The notes under the pieces were generated by a model that was not told the origin of the DNA, did no database searches, and saw only the letters and a list, made by a program, of their open reading frames with translations. The translations under genes were made by a program, and so were the position numbers. Below are positions 61,274 to 64,000 of a DNA stretch of 64,000 nt, in pieces (position 1 is the first letter of the stretch; the number at the start of each line of letters is the position of its first letter). The DNA comes from Lelliottia sp. WAP21. Its GTDB lineage: Bacteria > Pseudomonadota > Gammaproteobacteria > Enterobacterales > Enterobacteriaceae. The stretch lies in contig NZ_JAIWPG020000018.1 of the NCBI RefSeq assembly GCF_020532665.2, positions 1 to 64,000 on the forward strand, written 5' to 3'.

Positions 61274-61345
61274 AAATTAAGCCTGGTGCTTCTGTAAAGT
61301 ACCGTTTTACTTCTTCTGACAACCCGACCCACAGAGGAGTCACCT

Positions 61346-62107
61346 ATGTCTAAGTCTGATGTTTTTCATCTCGGCCTCACTAAAAACGATTTACAAGGGG
61401 CTACGCTTGCCATCGTCCCGGGCGATCCTGAGCGTGTGGAAAAGATCGCCGCGCTGATGGATAAGCCGGTCAAACTGGCAGCCCATCGTGAATTCACCAC
61501 CTGGCGTGCTGAGCTGGATGGTAAAGCGGTGATTGTATGTTCAACCGGCATCGGCGGTCCGTCGACCTCTATCGCGGTTGAAGAGCTGGCGCAACTGGGC
61601 ATTCGGACTTTCCTGCGCATCGGCACTACCGGTGCAATTCAGCCGCATATCAATGTGGGTGACGTGCTGGTGACGACCGCATCGGTGCGTCTTGACGGTG
61701 CAAGCCTGCACTTCGCCCCTATGGAATTCCCGGCAGTGGCCGATTTCGACTGTACTACCGCTCTGGTAGAGGCGGCGAAATCCATCGGTGCCACCACGCA
61801 CATAGGCGTGACCGCCTCTTCCGACACCTTCTATCCAGGCCAGGAGCGTTACGACACCTTCTCTGGTCGTGTGGTTAGCCGCTTTAAAGGTTCAATGGAA
61901 GAGTGGCAGGCCATGGGCGTGATGAACTACGAAATGGAATCCGCTACGCTGTTGACCATGTGCGCCAGCCAGGGCCTGCGTGCCGGTATGGTGGCGGGCG
62001 TTATCGTCAACCGCACTCAGCAAGAGATCCCGAACGCGGAAACCATGAAGCAGACGGAAAGCCACGCGGTGAAAATCGTGGTCGAAGCAGCGCGCCGTCT
62101 GATCTAA
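61346..62107 (+). CDS. udp: Uridine phosphorylase
   Basis: Protein of 253 aa, the same length as E. coli Udp and nearly identical. It cleaves uridine to uracil and ribose-1-phosphate. Phosphate-binding [10 protein letters not shown] and [22 protein letters not shown] segment and the nucleoside-binding [10 protein letters not shown] motif are visible. The upstream region carries tandem CRP sites, and a strong terminator follows. Confidence 0.97.
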   Translation: MSKSDVFHLGLTKNDLQGATLAIVPGDPERVEKIAALMDKPVKLAAHREFTTWRAELDGKAVIVCSTGIGGPSTSIAVEELAQLGIRTFLRIGTTGAIQPHINVGDVLVTTASVRLDGASLHFAPMEFPAVADFDCTTALVEAAKSIGATTHIGVTASSDTFYPGQERYDTFSGRVVSRFKGSMEEWQAMGVMNYEMESATLLTMCASQGLRAGMVAGVIVNRTQQEIPNAETMKQTESHAVKIVVEAARRLI

Positions 62108-62126
62108 TCATCCTCCTTTCTGATTT

Positions 62127-62155
62127 AAGGCCGACGCGTTCGGCCTTTTCTTTTT
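62127..62155 (+). terminator. udp terminator
   Basis: An 8-bp stem AAGGCCGA/TCGGCCTT (62127-62134, 62140-62147) with a 5-nt loop is followed by TTCTTTTT. It separates udp from rmuC. Confidence 0.92.
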
Positions 62156-62247
62156 GCGCAGTGCCTCGCAGGAAATCCCTTTCAAACTGGACGTTTATAC
62201 AGCACAATTCTATTTTGTGCGGGTAACAGTTTGAAGCAGGAGGCGTT

Positions 62248-63705
62248 GTGGATATCTCAATCGTGATGTATGCAGTGATTGCGCTGGTGGGCGTGGGTGT
62301 GGGCTGGCTGATTTCAGGCTACCAACATGCGCAACATAAAGCCGATCAACTGGCCGAACGTGAAGAGATGGTGGCGGAGCTGAGCGCTGCAAAACAACAG
62401 CTTTCCCAGAGCAGCCACTGGCGTGATGAGTGTGAGTTGCTCAACAACGAGCTGCGCAACCTGCGCGATATCAACACCTCTCTGGAAGCGGATCTTCGTG
62501 AGGTGACCACCCGTCTGGAGTCGGCCCAACTGCACGCGGAAGACAAAATTCGCCAGATGATGAACAGCGAGCAGCGGCTGAGCGAGCAGTTCGAGAACCT
62601 CGCTAACCGTATTTTTGAACAGAGCAACCGTCGCGTCGATGAACAAAATCGCCAAAGCCTGCAGGGCTTACTGACCCCACTGCGCGAACAGCTCGACGGC
62701 TTTCGCCGTCAGGTTCAGGACAGCTTTGGCCAGGAGGCGCGTGAACGTCACACTCTGGCCCACGAAATTCGCAATCTTCAGCAGCTTAACGCCCAGATGA
62801 CCCAGGAAGCGGTTAACCTGACGCGGGCGCTGAAAGGTGACAATAAAACCCAGGGCAACTGGGGCGAAGTCGTCCTCACTCGCGTGCTGGAAGCATCCGG
62901 TCTGCGAGAAGGGTATGAATACGAAACGCAGGTCAGCATTGAGACCGAATCCCGCGCCCGTATGCAGCCGGATGTTATCGTGCGTCTCCCGCAAGGCAAG
63001 GATGTGGTTATCGATGCCAAAATGACGCTGGTTGCCTATGAACGTTATTTCAATGCCGAAGACGACTACACCCGGGAATCGGCGTTACAGGAACACATTG
63101 CCTCCGTACGTAACCATATTCGTCTGCTGGGCAGAAAAGATTACCAGCAGTTACCCGGACTGCGTTCGCTCGATTACGTGCTGATGTTTATCCCGGTTGA
63201 ACCCGCTTTTTTGCTGGCGCTGGACCGACAGCCTGAACTGATTACCGAAGCGCTAAAAAACAACATTATGCTGGTTAGCCCCACCACGCTACTGGTGGCT
63301 TTGCGCACCATCGCGAACCTGTGGCGCTACGAGCACCAAAGCCGAAATGCGCAGCAAATCGCCGATCGTGCCAGCAAGCTGTACGACAAAATGCGCCTGT
63401 TTGTGGACGATATGACCTCTGTCGGGCAAAACCTCGATCGCGCACAGGATAATTACCGACAGGCAATGAAAAAGCTCTCTTCTGGCCGTGGCAATTTACT
63501 CGCTCAGGCGGAAGCTTTTCGCACGCTTGGGGTCGAAGTTAAACGCGAGATTAATCCGGATTTGGCCGAACAGGCGACCGCACAGGACGAAGAGTATCGT
63601 CTGCGCGATGGCGAAAATGGGTTAAATAGTCGCAATCAAGACAATGCGTTAGGCGCACAATCTGCCACCGAAACCCAGGCAGACCGTTTCTTTCACGGTG
63701 GTTGA
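62248..63705 (+). CDS. rmuC: DNA recombination protein RmuC
   Basis: Protein of 485 aa (E. coli 475). One N-terminal TM helix (about 4-22), a long coiled coil (about 30-190), then the RmuC domain with GNWGEVVLTRVLEASGLREG and MQPDVIVRLPQGKDVVIDAK, resembling an endonuclease fold. It limits recombination at inverted repeats in E. coli. The C-terminal tail after about 450 is hydrophilic and differs from E. coli. Starts at GTG after CAGGAGG. Confidence 0.95.
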   Translation: MDISIVMYAVIALVGVGVGWLISGYQHAQHKADQLAEREEMVAELSAAKQQLSQSSHWRDECELLNNELRNLRDINTSLEADLREVTTRLESAQLHAEDKIRQMMNSEQRLSEQFENLANRIFEQSNRRVDEQNRQSLQGLLTPLREQLDGFRRQVQDSFGQEARERHTLAHEIRNLQQLNAQMTQEAVNLTRALKGDNKTQGNWGEVVLTRVLEASGLREGYEYETQVSIETESRARMQPDVIVRLPQGKDVVIDAKMTLVAYERYFNAEDDYTRESALQEHIASVRNHIRLLGRKDYQQLPGLRSLDYVLMFIPVEPAFLLALDRQPELITEALKNNIMLVSPTTLLVALRTIANLWRYEHQSRNAQQIADRASKLYDKMRLFVDDMTSVGQNLDRAQDNYRQAMKKLSSGRGNLLAQAEAFRTLGVEVKREINPDLAEQATAQDEEYRLRDGENGLNSRNQDNALGAQSATETQADRFFHGG

Positions 63706-63771
63706 ATCGTAGGGCAAACGCGCCCAATCTGTTACACTTCATGCACATTTGACTGATTAGCAGGCACTGAG

Positions 63772-64000
63772 ATGGTTGAAGATTCACAAGATACGACACA
63801 CTTTGGCTTTCAGACTGTCGCCAAAGCGCAGAAAGCTGACATGGTTGCCCACGTGTTTCATTCCGTGGCGGCAAAGTATGATGTCATGAATGACCTGATG
63901 TCATTCGGGATCCATCGCTTGTGGAAGCGCTTCACTATCGACTGTAGCGGCGTACGTCGTGGTCAAACCGTATTAGATTTGGCGGGGGGAACCGGCGATT
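63772..64000 (+). CDS. ubiE: Ubiquinone/menaquinone C-methyltransferase UbiE (partial)
   Basis: The first 76 codons are present and the window ends inside the gene. The N-terminus ([20 protein letters not shown], then [22 protein letters not shown]) matches E. coli UbiE, and the SAM-binding motif DLAGGTGD lies at the edge. The enzyme methylates the ring of both ubiquinone and menaquinone precursors. It follows rmuC by 66 bp. Confidence 0.94.
   Translation, partial: MVEDSQDTTHFGFQTVAKAQKADMVAHVFHSVAAKYDVMNDLMSFGIHRLWKRFTIDCSGVRRGQTVLDLAGGTGD

Overview
The window is ordinary chromosomal DNA from a member of the Enterobacteriaceae. Gene order and protein sequences match the Escherichia coli region from trpT/hdfR to ubiE (about 85 min on the K-12 map) almost gene for gene. 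Compared with K-12 as I remember it, aslB/aslA (between proM and glmZ), yigE (uvrD-corA) and yigF/yigG (corA-rarD) are missing, and ilvG is intact. Moderate GC, these gaps and the ERIC and REP repeats suggest a relative such as Enterobacter, Lelliottia or Leclercia. The species is not resolved by reading alone.

Layout: 1-3054 holds tRNA-Trp, hdfR, maoP with its maoS site, and comM. 3396-9945 is the isoleucine-valine operon: leader peptide ilvL with attenuator, micro-ORF ilvX, then ilvG-M-E-D-A. It is followed by the divergent ilvY/ilvC pair. 12569-19922 carries ppiC, rep, gppA, rhlB, trxA and the rho leader with rho. 20164-31009 is the complete enterobacterial common antigen cluster wecA-wzzE-wecB-wecC-wecD-wecE-wzxE-wecF-wzyE-wecG, mostly with overlapping or nearly touching genes, then thrP. 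32696-33141 is a four-tRNA operon (Arg, His, Leu, Pro), followed by the small RNA gene glmZ. 33712-37794 is the leftward hemCDXY operon, divergent from cyaA. Next come cyaY and the rightward lptM-dapF-yigA-xerC-yigB run, uvrD, and corA behind a long leader. Then follow rarD, yigI, pldA, recQ, rhtC, rhtB, pldB, yigL and yigM/bioP. Last are the divergent metR/metE pair, ysgA, udp, rmuC and the first 76 codons of ubiE.

Functional themes are branched-chain amino acid synthesis (ilv), surface polysaccharide (wec), heme and cAMP synthesis, DNA repair and recombination (rep, uvrD, recQ, xerC, rmuC, comM), small-molecule export and import (rhtB, rhtC, thrP, bioP, rarD, corA) and methionine synthesis. 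Almost every gene is a recognisable ortholog of normal length. I found no prophage, insertion sequence, CRISPR array, toxin-antitoxin pair or defence island, and I do not claim a novel system. The points worth a second look are regulatory: a sigma54-type promoter with GlrR-like sites at glmZ, a candidate corL leader ORF, a rearranged rhoL, ERIC elements at gppA and in the metE leader, a terminator hidden inside ilvY, and tandem CRP sites at udp.
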